Part shown: one piece after another, positions 35,275 to 44,545 of the stretch
Layout: every line of letters begins with the position of its first letter
How positions within the stretch are numbered: the first letter of the stretch is position 1
Source: Chthoniobacterales bacterium
GTDB lineage: Bacteria > Verrucomicrobiota > Verrucomicrobiia > Chthoniobacterales > JACTMZ01
Reading direction: 5' to 3'
Length of the DNA stretch: 64,000 bases
NCBI GenBank assembly: GCA_014879535.1
Contig: JACSRX010000019.1
Span: 1 to 64,000, forward strand
Program-made: the position numbers and the translations under genes
Notes under the pieces: generated by a model
What the model saw: the letters and a program-made list of their open reading frames with translations, nothing else
The model's database searches: none
What the model was told of the DNA's origin: nothing

Positions 35275-37165
35275 GATTCGAGGCGAATTTTTCCAGCAAT
35301 GCAGATACCCTGTGCTTCTCATCCCGGTCCAGCGGCCCGGCGCCCCCACCGCCGTATTTCAATTCATCGCGCCGAGCGAGAACCGATTGCAACTCGAGCC
35401 TCTCGACGGGGTCGGTGACCCTTCGCTCCAGCGCCTCGACGGGATCGACGAGGGCCGCCGGACGATCATCAAGCAGGGCGAGGCGCGCCTGCACGAATTG
35501 CGCCGCGGCATGGTAGAAGTCGGCGCGGTCTGCCGCCTGCTGCCATGCGGCCCGTGTTTGTCTCAGCACCGACTCCAACTCCGCGGTGCGCGCACTTTTC
35601 CGGGCCCGCCGCCGTTGCCAGATCAGGAGCGGGACGAAAACCAGCAACACAAGAAGCATGGCCGCCTGAAGGAACAGGAACCAACCTGCGCCAAGCCACG
35701 GCGCGAAGTCCCCCTTCGCCCCCGCCAGCACGGATGCGGAAAGCGCAATATCGTCCGCACGCCCGGTCGGCGCCGCCGGTGTTCCTGATGGCCGTCCCTG
35801 CTGGGATGACGGACCGGTTGACACATTCTGCGCCGAAGCGGCTGCTCCCGAACCGGCTGCCGTCACCGCCACGGGGTCGGCGGTCAGTGTGAAATATTCC
35901 TTCTTCAACGGATCGAAGTAGGAGAACTCGGCCCCCGGTGTCGCCGAACGCTCGGTCTTCGCCACCATGCTGAAATCGAACGTCTTCGTTCCCCCGTAGC
36001 CGATGGCGTCCGCCGCCGCGAATTTTTCCTTCGGCGCGTAGGTCCGCCAGTCGTCCTCATCAATCAACACGGGAGGACTGATCGCATCGAAGTTGCCGCG
36101 CCCCTCGAGGGAGAGCTGGAGGGTGACAGGCTCCCCCGCCTTGGCGGATTTCGGACTGGCGGAAGCCTGCATGGTGAACTGCCCGATCGCCCCCGCGAAG
36201 TTTTCGGGACGTCCCTCTCTGGGGAGGGGATTGACCTGCAGCGAACGCGAAGTCGTTCTGGCCTCGACATTCTCGACACGCCCCATTCCCGGCATCGGGA
36301 AGTTCTGGAAAAACTGGTCGAAGAACGGGTCGATTCCCGCAGGCGCCCCCGGCGCGATCATCCGCCCCTCCATCGTGGCCACCGGAATCTCGATCTCGCC
36401 GGTCTTCACCGGGGTGATCGCGCTGCGGAACGTGACGACATTGTAGGGCACATCGTCGATGTATTGCTCGGTCTGCTCGGGCTCGGTGAGGGAGGCCGCC
36501 GTGAAGCCGTCGCCCCCGAATGTCGGGCGCTGCAGGTTGTCAAACTGGATATCCGCACGAAAATGGAAACGCAGTTCGACCGGCACAACCTCGCCGACGT
36601 AGGCCGATTTCGCGCCCATCACAAGTTCCCCGAAATACGGCGCGGGCTCGCCATTGCCGGTTCTCGGCGGTGCGGAACGTCCGGGCGCCTGCTGCCGCTG
36701 CGGTGCGCGCGAAGGCGGAATGACCTGCTGCGGGATCACCTGCCGGGGCACACCCGCGGGAGGCGGCATGTAGCCGCCTGCGCCGCTCACCTGCAGTTCT
36801 GCGGGCTGCGTGCGCACCTGCCTTCCCCCGGCCTGCACGGCGAATCCGGGGATGGTGAAATTTCCCGGGCGGTTGGGGATGACCGTGTAAGCATAGATCA
36901 TCGCCGACGCCGTCTGGAGGTTGACGATCTCGACGCGGCGCGAAGTTCCGCTCAACCGGATATCCAGGCCGTCCACCATGATCGACCGCGGCATGTCCTT
37001 CGGCGTGTCGGTGTTGATGAATTGGTATTGCAACTGCACGGGCATGCCGACCTGCGCCGTGGGCGAACTCAGGCTGGTCACCACCTCGGCCCGAACCGCA
37101 CCCGCGGCGAGCACACCCCAGGCGGCAATGATTGAAAACACCCGCAGGGGGAAATTCATCCTCAT
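35267..37165 (-). CDS. batD: BatD-like exported protein (oxygen-tolerance family)
   Basis: A 632-aa protein with a signal peptide ('FPLRVFSIIAAWGVLAAGAVRAE'). Its beta-sandwich repeats, 'VVTSLSSPTAQVGMPVQLQYQFINTDTPKDMP', 'YVGEVVPVELRFHFRADIQFDN' and 'AKAGEPVTLQLSLEGRGNFDAISPPVL', are typical of BatD. One late membrane helix ('LGAGWFLFLQAAMLLVLLVFVPLLIW') and a cytoplasmic tail follow. A Pro/Arg/Gln-rich linker sits near residues 165-200. The start (37165) is the first Met after the preceding stop, 7 bp away. BatD is thought to work with the VWA proteins BatA/BatB in the envelope; the exact function is not established. Confidence 0.83.
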   Translation of the reverse strand: MRMNFPLRVFSIIAAWGVLAAGAVRAEVVTSLSSPTAQVGMPVQLQYQFINTDTPKDMPRSIMVDGLDIRLSGTSRRVEIVNLQTASAMIYAYTVIPNRPGNFTIPGFAVQAGGRQVRTQPAELQVSGAGGYMPPPAGVPRQVIPQQVIPPSRAPQRQQAPGRSAPPRTGNGEPAPYFGELVMGAKSAYVGEVVPVELRFHFRADIQFDNLQRPTFGGDGFTAASLTEPEQTEQYIDDVPYNVVTFRSAITPVKTGEIEIPVATMEGRMIAPGAPAGIDPFFDQFFQNFPMPGMGRVENVEARTTSRSLQVNPLPREGRPENFAGAIGQFTMQASASPKSAKAGEPVTLQLSLEGRGNFDAISPPVLIDEDDWRTYAPKEKFAAADAIGYGGTKTFDFSMVAKTERSATPGAEFSYFDPLKKEYFTLTADPVAVTAAGSGAAASAQNVSTGPSSQQGRPSGTPAAPTGRADDIALSASVLAGAKGDFAPWLGAGWFLFLQAAMLLVLLVFVPLLIWQRRRARKSARTAELESVLRQTRAAWQQAADRADFYHAAAQFVQARLALLDDRPAALVDPVEALERRVTDPVERLELQSVLARRDELKYGGGGAGPLDRDEKHRVSALLEKFASNHG

Positions 37166-37172
37166 GGCTGTC

Positions 37173-39422
37173 TTACCAGTCTCTCGAGACATCTTGCAAA
37201 TTTCTCCGTTCAAGCAGATTCACCTGTTCCTCCTCACTCTGCAAGGCGCGCAACAAAGCGCGCGCCTGCGAAGAACTCATCCGGCCATCCTGCTCCTCTT
37301 CGGCTTCGCCTGCGGCGACCGCTTCATCTCCCGGGCCTTCGCCTTGATTGTCCGGCTGTGCTCCGCGGAGTTCGCCTTCCTTCTTTTCCCCGGACTGCTC
37401 CGGAACCGGTTCCGGCTCGTCCCCGGATTGGCCGGATTGCGGGTTGGCATTCGAAGGACGCCCGTCTTGGCGGGGTTCGGGTTTCCGCTCGTTCTCACCC
37501 TGTTGTTCCTCCCCCTTGCCTTCTTCGGACTCATTTCCTTTCTGTTCTTCCGGGCCCTCCTGAGGCTGTTGATCCTTTCCGCCGGATGGCCCTTCCTTTT
37601 GCTGCTCCTTCGGTTGTCCGCCTTCTCCTTCTTTCTGCTGGTCCTGCGGCTGTTGCTGACCCTGACCATCCTGCTTTTGGTCTTTCTGCTCTTGCGATTG
37701 GTCCCCCTTCTGCCCGTCCTGTTTGCCACCCTCGGATTGCTGCTGCTGATCCTTGGACTGCCCGTTCTGCTGATCCTGCTTCTCATCCTGACCACCACCG
37801 GACGGCTGTTGCTCCTGCTTGTCGCCGCCCTTGTCTTTGTCCTGATCCCCCTTTTGCTGGTCCTTCTGTTTGTCCTGCTGCCCGCCTCCGGATTGCTGCT
37901 GCTGGTTTTGGTCCTGCTTCTGATCCTGCTTCTGCTGGTCTTGTTGCTGATCTTGCTTTTTTTCCTCTTCCTGCTGCTTTTCCAGTTCCTTGAGCAGCTT
38001 CTCCACATGCTCCTTGTTTTCCTTGGCATCGGTGTAGCCGGGGCGTGTCTTCATCGCCGCCTCATACTTGGCGATGGCGTCCTTCCAATCGGTGATCTTT
38101 TTGGCTTTGTCCTGCTGACCTTCCCCCTGACGGAACAGCGTGTTTCCGAGATTGAACTCGGCGGCTGAACGCAACGCGGGATCCTCCGCGAGCATCGCGC
38201 GGGAAAAATACTCCGAGGCCTTGTTGTAATCCTTGAGACGGTAGGCGGCCGTGCCGGCGTTGAGTTGGAGGCCCGGCGCATTCGGTTCCATCTTGAGCCG
38301 CTGCTCGAATGCCGCGCGCGCTGCCTCGTAGTTCCCCTGCTCGTAAGCGGACACGCCATCCGCAGACGCCCATGCCGGGGGAATGGAGAAGAGCCACAGG
38401 GCCAATGCACCCGCCGCGACCACCGGACGCCGCCGTCGCTCCCCCACCAGCGCCTGCAGGAAAAGAAGGCCGATCGCAACCCCGAGCGGCCACTGGTAGC
38501 GTTCGATCGGACGCCGCGAACTGTTCGTTGTGATGTCCGATTCGGACAATTTGCCGATGCCGTCCACCGAAAGCCTCCGCGCCGCATTCTCGTCCAATGG
38601 CGCGTAAAATCCTCCCGCGGCCTCGGCGATCTCCGCCATGCGCGTTTCGTCGAGTCGCGACTGCACGACTTTCCCGGAGGCGTCGCGCACGAACTCGCCG
38701 CCACCGATCGGGATCTCCGACCCCTCGGCGGATCCCACACCAACCGTGAATATCCGGATGCCGGCCTCGCCGGCACTTCTTGCCGCGGCGATGCCGTCCG
38801 CATCGAGTTCCTCGCCGTCGGAAATGATGATCAGCGCCCGCGAGAAGCCCTCCGCCTTCCCGAAAGCCTCCTCCGCCATCCGGATGGCCGCCGCGATGTT
38901 GGTGCCTCCCTTGGGGATCACCGTGGTGTCCAACTCGTCGAGCGCGGCCAGCACCGCGCCATGATCAAGCGTAAGCGGCGCCTGCAGGAATGCCGAACCC
39001 GCGAAGGCGACCAACCCCACGCGGTCGGAACCCAGTTCGCCGATCAAATCCTCGGCAAGCAGTTTCGCGCGTTGCAGCCGGGACGGAGCCACGTCGGGCG
39101 CCAGCATGGAACGAGAAACATCCATCGCGATGATCACATCGCGGCCGCGGTGCGGAACTTCCAGCGTGTCGTAGCCAAGGCGCGGGCCGGCCAGCGTGAC
39201 AACCAGCAATCCGAGCGCCAGCAGCACGCAGGCCCCGCGGAACAGGCGGCGTCCCGGGCTGGTGCTGCCCGCGAGCAGGACGCGCAGTTTCGGCGCGACG
39301 ATCCGGCCGATCAGGGCGCGTCGCCGCCGCTCCGCCCACCAGAAGAGCGCAACCACCAAGGGCAGCAGCCACAAGGCGTTCAACAGCGCAGGGCGCGCGA
39401 AACTCAGGGCAGACGTCTCCAT
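37173..39422 (-). CDS. batB: BatB-BatC fusion: membrane VWA protein with TPR and Lys/Gln-rich tail
   Basis: A 749-aa protein. Two N-terminal helices lead to a VWA domain with an intact MIDAS motif 'IIAMDVSRSMLAPD' and 'FAGSAFLQAPLTLDHGAVL'. A third helix ('WPLGVAIGLLFLQALVG') and another ('PVVAAGALALWLFSIPPAWA') follow. Then come TPR units 'AYEQGNYEAARAAFEQRLKMEPNAPGLQLNAGTAAYRLKDYNKASEYF' (BatC). The last third (about residues 475-720) is extreme low complexity, rich in Gln, Lys, Asp, Gly and Glu ('KQDQNQQQQSGGGQQDKQ'). In many genomes BatB and BatC are separate; here they are one frame. It starts 19 bp inside the batA end. Confidence 0.85.
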   Translation of the reverse strand: METSALSFARPALLNALWLLPLVVALFWWAERRRRALIGRIVAPKLRVLLAGSTSPGRRLFRGACVLLALGLLVVTLAGPRLGYDTLEVPHRGRDVIIAMDVSRSMLAPDVAPSRLQRAKLLAEDLIGELGSDRVGLVAFAGSAFLQAPLTLDHGAVLAALDELDTTVIPKGGTNIAAAIRMAEEAFGKAEGFSRALIIISDGEELDADGIAAARSAGEAGIRIFTVGVGSAEGSEIPIGGGEFVRDASGKVVQSRLDETRMAEIAEAAGGFYAPLDENAARRLSVDGIGKLSESDITTNSSRRPIERYQWPLGVAIGLLFLQALVGERRRRPVVAAGALALWLFSIPPAWASADGVSAYEQGNYEAARAAFEQRLKMEPNAPGLQLNAGTAAYRLKDYNKASEYFSRAMLAEDPALRSAAEFNLGNTLFRQGEGQQDKAKKITDWKDAIAKYEAAMKTRPGYTDAKENKEHVEKLLKELEKQQEEEKKQDQQQDQQKQDQKQDQNQQQQSGGGQQDKQKDQQKGDQDKDKGGDKQEQQPSGGGQDEKQDQQNGQSKDQQQQSEGGKQDGQKGDQSQEQKDQKQDGQGQQQPQDQQKEGEGGQPKEQQKEGPSGGKDQQPQEGPEEQKGNESEEGKGEEQQGENERKPEPRQDGRPSNANPQSGQSGDEPEPVPEQSGEKKEGELRGAQPDNQGEGPGDEAVAAGEAEEEQDGRMSSSQARALLRALQSEEEQVNLLERRNLQDVSRDW

Positions 39423-40399
39423 ATCGTTTGACCAAGCAGGGTTTCAACGGCGAGCAGGACGGTCCCTGCCATCACGAACCACGGGAAAAGATCTCGGTAT
39501 TGTTCGACCTTCTGGACCTCGACCTGTGATTTTTCCAACTCGTCGATCTCCGAGAAAATCGACTGCAGGGACTGCGTGTCCGTGGCGCGGAAATAGGACC
39601 CGCCGGTCATGGCTGCGATCTGCTTCAGGATGTCCTCGTCGAACTCGACCGGAATCTGCCGGTAAACCGTGCGGCCGAATTGATCGACAAAGGGGAAAGG
39701 CGCGTTTCCGCGCGTTCCCGATCCGATGGTGTAGACCTTGATTCCCAGCGCCTTCGCCGCCTCGGCCGCCGTGATCGGAGTCACGCGCCCCGCGTTGTTG
39801 TCACCATCGGTCAAGAGAACAACCAGCTTGGACTTCGCCTCCTTGTCCTTGAGGCGGTTCGACGCGGCGGCGAGGGCGGAGCCGATCGCCGTGCCGTCCT
39901 CAACCAGCCCGATGCGCGTGCGGTCGAGGTTGCTGATGAGCCAGTCGTGGTCGAGTGTGAGCGGGCTCACAAGGTAGGGACGCCCCGCGAATGCCACGAT
40001 GCCGATGCGGTCGTTCGGCCGTTCCTGGATGAACTGCTCGGTCACGCGCTTGACCGCCTCGAGACGGTTCGCCCGCTGGCCCCCGATGGTGAAATCCTCC
40101 GCAAGCATCGAGCGGGACACATCGATGACGAGCATGATGTCCACACCGCTCGCCTGCGTGCGTGTGATGGTTTTTCCAAGCTGCGGCCGCGCCAGCGCCA
40201 CGATCAGGAGGATCAACGCGAGATACAGCAGGCCGGTCAGGAAGTCCCCCGCGCGCGATCGGCGGCGCCCGCCGATCTTCGCAACGGTGCGCGTGGTGGA
40301 AAATTTGACGCCGGGAGTGCCGCCGAATCTCCCCTTCAGCCAGGAGAGCGCAGGAATGAGCAGCAGCAGCCAGAGAAAATTCGGCTGCAGGAATGACAT
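39404..40399 (-). CDS. batA: BatA-like membrane VWA protein
   Basis: A 331-aa protein starting at MSFLQPNFLWLLLLIPALSWLKGRFG; the ORF-track start overlaps the upstream gene. Two N-terminal membrane helices, a VWA domain with MIDAS 'DIMLVIDVSRSMLAEDF', the Thr-region 'IGIVAFAGRPYLVSPLTLDHDWL' and 'LVVLLTDGDNNAG', and a C-terminal membrane helix ('LFPWFVMAGTVLLAVETLLG') are present. This order (helix-VWA-helix) is that of BatA. It lies 10 bp downstream of the DUF4381 gene in the MoxR operon and probably forms an envelope complex with BatB. Confidence 0.88.
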   Translation of the reverse strand: MSFLQPNFLWLLLLIPALSWLKGRFGGTPGVKFSTTRTVAKIGGRRRSRAGDFLTGLLYLALILLIVALARPQLGKTITRTQASGVDIMLVIDVSRSMLAEDFTIGGQRANRLEAVKRVTEQFIQERPNDRIGIVAFAGRPYLVSPLTLDHDWLISNLDRTRIGLVEDGTAIGSALAAASNRLKDKEAKSKLVVLLTDGDNNAGRVTPITAAEAAKALGIKVYTIGSGTRGNAPFPFVDQFGRTVYRQIPVEFDEDILKQIAAMTGGSYFRATDTQSLQSIFSEIDELEKSQVEVQKVEQYRDLFPWFVMAGTVLLAVETLLGQTIWRRLP

Positions 40400-40409
40400 G
40401 GCGGAGAAA

Positions 40410-40931
40410 TCAGGCAGCAACGGCATCGGCCTCCCTCCCCCTCACAAGATTCTCCGCAAGATCCGTCAGCTCGGCATTGTCGTCACTGGTGGCTTCCGCG
40501 CGGGCGAACTTGATCGCGTCAGCCTTGTCGAGAAAACGCGTGAGCCGCCCGAACCGGTCGTCGTTGAACACCCCGCTCACGCGCGCGGTCTGCAGGAACT
40601 CATACGATGTCTGGGTCGTGGCCGGGAGCCTGTGCTCGCGCCCGAGGAACGTCCGCAGCACGTCGCAGACCATGATGCTGAAATCGTAGGGCGGCGTGGA
40701 CTGCGCCGCGGCCCGCGCGCGGGCCAGCTCGGACAACGCCTGCTCGCGCGCCGTGGGCGGGCGGCGGTTTGCGCGGCGGCGCCACGCCACGAAGGCCCAG
40801 ATGCCCGCACCGAGGAGAAGGACGGAAATCGCCGCTGCCGCAATCATCACGGGCAACGGATAGGGCAGATACCAGACCGGCCCCGCGATTTCGTGGGGCA
40901 GCAGATCGGCATTGGGATCAACGGGCGGCAT
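40410..40931 (-). CDS. DUF4381-like single-helix membrane protein of the Bat operon
   Basis: A 173-aa protein. A short N-terminus ending 'DLLPHEIAGPVWYLPYPLPV' leads into one membrane helix ('MIAAAAISVLLLGAGIWAFVAW'), a basic stretch 'RRRANRRPPTAREQALSELARARA' and a helical cytoplasmic region with 'SIMVCDVLRTFLGREHRLPATTQTSYEFL'. This is the DUF4381 layout found between DUF58 and BatA genes. The role is unknown; the position suggests an accessory of the MoxR-VWA system. It is 4 bp after the DUF58 gene. Confidence 0.78.
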   Translation of the reverse strand: MPPVDPNADLLPHEIAGPVWYLPYPLPVMIAAAAISVLLLGAGIWAFVAWRRRANRRPPTAREQALSELARARAAAQSTPPYDFSIMVCDVLRTFLGREHRLPATTQTSYEFLQTARVSGVFNDDRFGRLTRFLDKADAIKFARAEATSDDNAELTDLAENLVRGREADAVAA

Positions 40932-40935
40932 GGAA

Positions 40936-41823
40936 TCAGGCGCTGAGCTGGCGCTGCTCGCGCCGGTCGAAGAAGGCGCGCAGCACGTGCAGGTAATCCT
41001 CGTTGGTGTGAAGCGGGATCATGTCGATGCCCAGCTTGCGGAATTCCTGGTCGATGGCCTTCTTCCGCCGCTCTTCGAGGGCGAGGTAGGCCCCGCGCAG
41101 CGCCCGGCTCGACGTGTTGACGTCGATCTGCTCGCCGGTTTCCGGATCCTCCAGCGTCACGATGCCCACATCGGGAAGATCCTCCTCGCCCGGATCGACC
41201 ACCGGAATCGCGATGAGGTCGTGCCGGCGGCTGGTCACGGCCAGAGGACGAGAGTAACCCTCGTCGAGGAAGTCGGAGATGAGGAAGACCACCGCGCGGC
41301 GCGTGACCACCTTGTTCAGGTATTCCAGCGCGGCGGTGAGGTTGGTTCCGCGTCGCTTCGGCTGGAAATAGAGCATCTCGCGGATCAGGCGCAGGGTGTG
41401 CAGGCGCCCCTTCTTCGGATGGATGAAAAGTTCCACCTCGTCGGTGAAAAGCAGGAGGCCCACCTTGTCATTGTTCTGGATGGCGCTGAAGGCGAGGATC
41501 GAGGCCACCTCGGCGGCCAGTTCCCGCTTGCTCGAGCTGACGCTTCCGAAATCGCCCGAGGCACTGACATCCACGACGAGCATCACGGTCAATTCGCGCT
41601 CCTCGGTGAATTTCTTCACGAACGGCGCGTTCATGCGCGCGGTCACGTTCCAGTCGATCGACCGGATCTCGTCGCCGGGGTTGTATTCGCGCACCTCCTC
41701 GAAGTTCATCCCGCGCCCCTTGAACACGCTGTGGTAGGAGCCGGCGAACATCGAGTCCACCAGCCTCCGCGTGCGCAATTCCAAGCGCCGGATCTTTTTG
41801 AGGATTTCCCGGGTTTCCTGCAT
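40936..41823 (-). CDS. DUF58 domain protein of the Bat operon
   Basis: A 295-aa soluble protein. The DUF58 signature 'VREYNPGDEIRSIDWNVTARMNAPFVKKFTEERELTVMLVVDVSASGDFG' is complete and merges into a VWA-like fold with 'DVSASGDFGSVSSSKRELAAEVASILAFSAIQNNDKVGLLLFTDEVE'. DUF58 proteins regularly sit next to MoxR AAA ATPases and membrane VWA proteins. It is 85 bp downstream of moxR, a gap holding an imperfect inverted repeat. Confidence 0.9.
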   Translation of the reverse strand: MQETREILKKIRRLELRTRRLVDSMFAGSYHSVFKGRGMNFEEVREYNPGDEIRSIDWNVTARMNAPFVKKFTEERELTVMLVVDVSASGDFGSVSSSKRELAAEVASILAFSAIQNNDKVGLLLFTDEVELFIHPKKGRLHTLRLIREMLYFQPKRRGTNLTAALEYLNKVVTRRAVVFLISDFLDEGYSRPLAVTSRRHDLIAIPVVDPGEEDLPDVGIVTLEDPETGEQIDVNTSSRALRGAYLALEERRKKAIDQEFRKLGIDMIPLHTNEDYLHVLRAFFDRREQRQLSA

Positions 41824-41842
41824 GGCGGGGAAGTGGTCAGTG

Positions 41843-41901
41843 TTCAGTTTTCAGTCCTGGGTTGAGCGTCCTGCGCCGTGGTCGCGCGACTGAATACTGA
41901 A
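41843..41901. repeat. Imperfect inverted repeat between moxR and DUF58 gene
   Basis: TTCAGTTTTCAGT (41843-41855) is repeated inverted as ACTGAATACTGAA (41889-41901) with one mismatch, around a 33-nt GC-rich centre. It sits in the only sizeable gap inside the Bat operon and has no T-tract. It could be an attenuating or processing hairpin separating moxR from the rest, or a small dispersed repeat. Confidence 0.5.
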
Positions 41902-41908
41902 GGCTTGC

Positions 41909-42898
<990 letters not shown>

Positions 42899-42974
42899 AG
42901 AAATTGAATCTCCGGCGCTGCAATGATGCATCCGCCACGTTACAGAGACACTCCGAACGGAAATATGTTCGATT

Positions 42975-43325
42975 TCAGTGGGTGGGAATCACGTAATAAT
43001 CATCCCCGACCTTGACCTCGTCATAGACCGTGCGGTCCACCCAGACATTGAACACGCGCGTCGCGTCGGGGGTCTCCACCTGCAGCATGTATTCCCCGGC
43101 AACTTCGGTGCTCCGGAGTCCGCCTGCCCCCACCGTGATCTCCTGCGCCGGGGCCGGGGTGAACTCCTTGGCGATGATCTTCCCGGTGAAGGCCCCGGTG
43201 CTTTTCATCGTGCGGTTCAGCGAAACCGTGGCCAGCACGATGGCCCCCAGGACGACGAGGGCCACGATGATGCCGGTCCAGAGGATGCGTCCCCGGTGCG
43301 GATCTCGGTAAATCTTGGGTTCCAT
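42975..43325 (-). CDS. Small single-helix membrane protein
   Basis: A 116-aa protein starting at MEPKIYRDPHRGRILWTG; the ORF-track start adds 96 residues of GC-rich shadow. One membrane helix ('GIIVALVVLGAIVLATVSL') is followed by an extracytoplasmic beta-rich domain ('FTGKIIAKEFTPAPAQEITVGAGGL...YMLQVETPDATRVFNVWVDRTVYDEVKVGDDYYVIPTH'). I do not recognise a family. It lies 14 bp downstream of purK and 76 bp upstream of moxR, so it may be co-expressed with either. Confidence 0.7.
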   Translation of the reverse strand: MEPKIYRDPHRGRILWTGIIVALVVLGAIVLATVSLNRTMKSTGAFTGKIIAKEFTPAPAQEITVGAGGLRSTEVAGEYMLQVETPDATRVFNVWVDRTVYDEVKVGDDYYVIPTH

Positions 43326-43339
43326 GGGCCGACCCGACA

Positions 43340-44545
43340 CTACTCCCCGGGATCGCCGTCCGCACGCCGAAAGAGACGATCCGCGGCGGCATCGGCCGCG
43401 CGCAACGCTTCCTCGACGGACGGCTTGAGCACGCAGAAGTGGCCCATCTTCCGCCGCGGAAGCGCTTCGCTTTTTCCGTAGAGATGGAGTTTCACGTCCG
43501 GATCGGAAAGCAGCGCCGCCCAATCCGGTTCGCCCCCGACCCAGGCATCGCCCAGCACGTTGACCATCACGACAGGCGAAAGAAGGCGCGGCGAGCCGAG
43601 GGCCAACCCGCACACGGCCCGCAACTGCTGCTCGAACTGGCTGGTCGCGCAGGCGTCAAAGGTGAAATGCCCCGAGTTGTGGGGGCGCGGCGCCAGCTCG
43701 TTGACAAGCAGCGAACCGTCGCGACGGACGAAAAATTCCACCGCCAGCAATCCCACGACATCGAGAGCACGCGCCAGATCCACAGCCAGCCTCTGCGCCT
43801 CGCGGGCGATGCCCGGATCCACCCGTGCAGGAACGACGGACCTTTCGAGGATGTGGTCCCGGTGGAGGTTTTCGCTCACGGGAAACGTCTCCACCTTTCC
43901 GGACAGATCGCGCGCGCAGACCACCGAGATTTCACAGCGGAAGTCCACCCACTCTTCGATCACGGCCGCCGGAGCGTCGAGCCGTTCCCATGCCTCGGCG
44001 GCCTCGGCGGCGCTGCGCAGCTTGGCTTGCCCCTTGCCATCGTAACCGAAATCCGCCGACTTCAACACGGCGGGAAATCCCATCATCGCCGCGGATGCGG
44101 CGGCTTCGGCGGCCGACTTGACCAATGAATGACGCGCGCACGGGAACCCTTTCCGGGTGAGAAATTCCTTCTCCCGGGCACGGTTCTGGCAGATGCGCAG
44201 CACCTCGGGCCGCGGGTGGACCGGACGGAGATTTTCCACCAGTTCCAACGAAGCCGACGGGATGTTTTCAAACTCGAAGGTGACCACATCCACATCCTGC
44301 GCGAATTCCGCCAGCCGATCGAGGTCTTCATAGGGGGCACTCACCTCCACATCGCTGATCTGCCCGGCGGGACTGTCCGAAGACGGGGCGAACGTGTGCA
44401 CACGGTAACCGAGCCGCCGCGCCGCAATGCCAAACATGCGCCCCAACTGGCCGCCGCCCAGCAGTCCCACGCTCCCACCGGGCAGCACCGGACGAAATCC
44501 TTCCGCCCCCGCGTGACCGCGGTTAACTTGCTGTGCTGCCGTCAT
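43340..44545 (-). CDS. purK: 5-(carboxyamino)imidazole ribonucleotide synthase
   Basis: A 401-aa ATP-grasp enzyme that carboxylates AIR to N5-CAIR with ATP and bicarbonate in purine synthesis. The N-terminal 'VGLLGGGQLGRMFGIAARRLGYRVHTFAPSSDSPAGQISD' and the middle 'VVTFEFENIPSASLELV' and 'AVLKSADFGYDGKGQAKL' are clear PurK motifs, as is 'LLVNELAPRPHNSGHFTFDACATSQFEQQLRAVCGLALG'. The roughly 25 N-terminal residues before the Rossmann motif are an extension; a downstream GTG could be the true start. As annotated, its ATG and that of the divergent gene at 44544 overlap by 2 bp. The purE partner is not in the window. Confidence 0.93.
   Translation of the reverse strand: MTAAQQVNRGHAGAEGFRPVLPGGSVGLLGGGQLGRMFGIAARRLGYRVHTFAPSSDSPAGQISDVEVSAPYEDLDRLAEFAQDVDVVTFEFENIPSASLELVENLRPVHPRPEVLRICQNRAREKEFLTRKGFPCARHSLVKSAAEAAASAAMMGFPAVLKSADFGYDGKGQAKLRSAAEAAEAWERLDAPAAVIEEWVDFRCEISVVCARDLSGKVETFPVSENLHRDHILERSVVPARVDPGIAREAQRLAVDLARALDVVGLLAVEFFVRRDGSLLVNELAPRPHNSGHFTFDACATSQFEQQLRAVCGLALGSPRLLSPVVMVNVLGDAWVGGEPDWAALLSDPDVKLHLYGKSEALPRRKMGHFCVLKPSVEEALRAADAAADRLFRRADGDPGE

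Noticed and set aside
36921-38168. 415-aa plus-strand ORF with a Leu-rich membrane-like region
   Set aside because: It is the antisense of the Gln/Lys/Asp-rich tail of the BatB-BatC protein; CTG/CTT runs are complements of CAG/AAG codons and mimic membrane helices.
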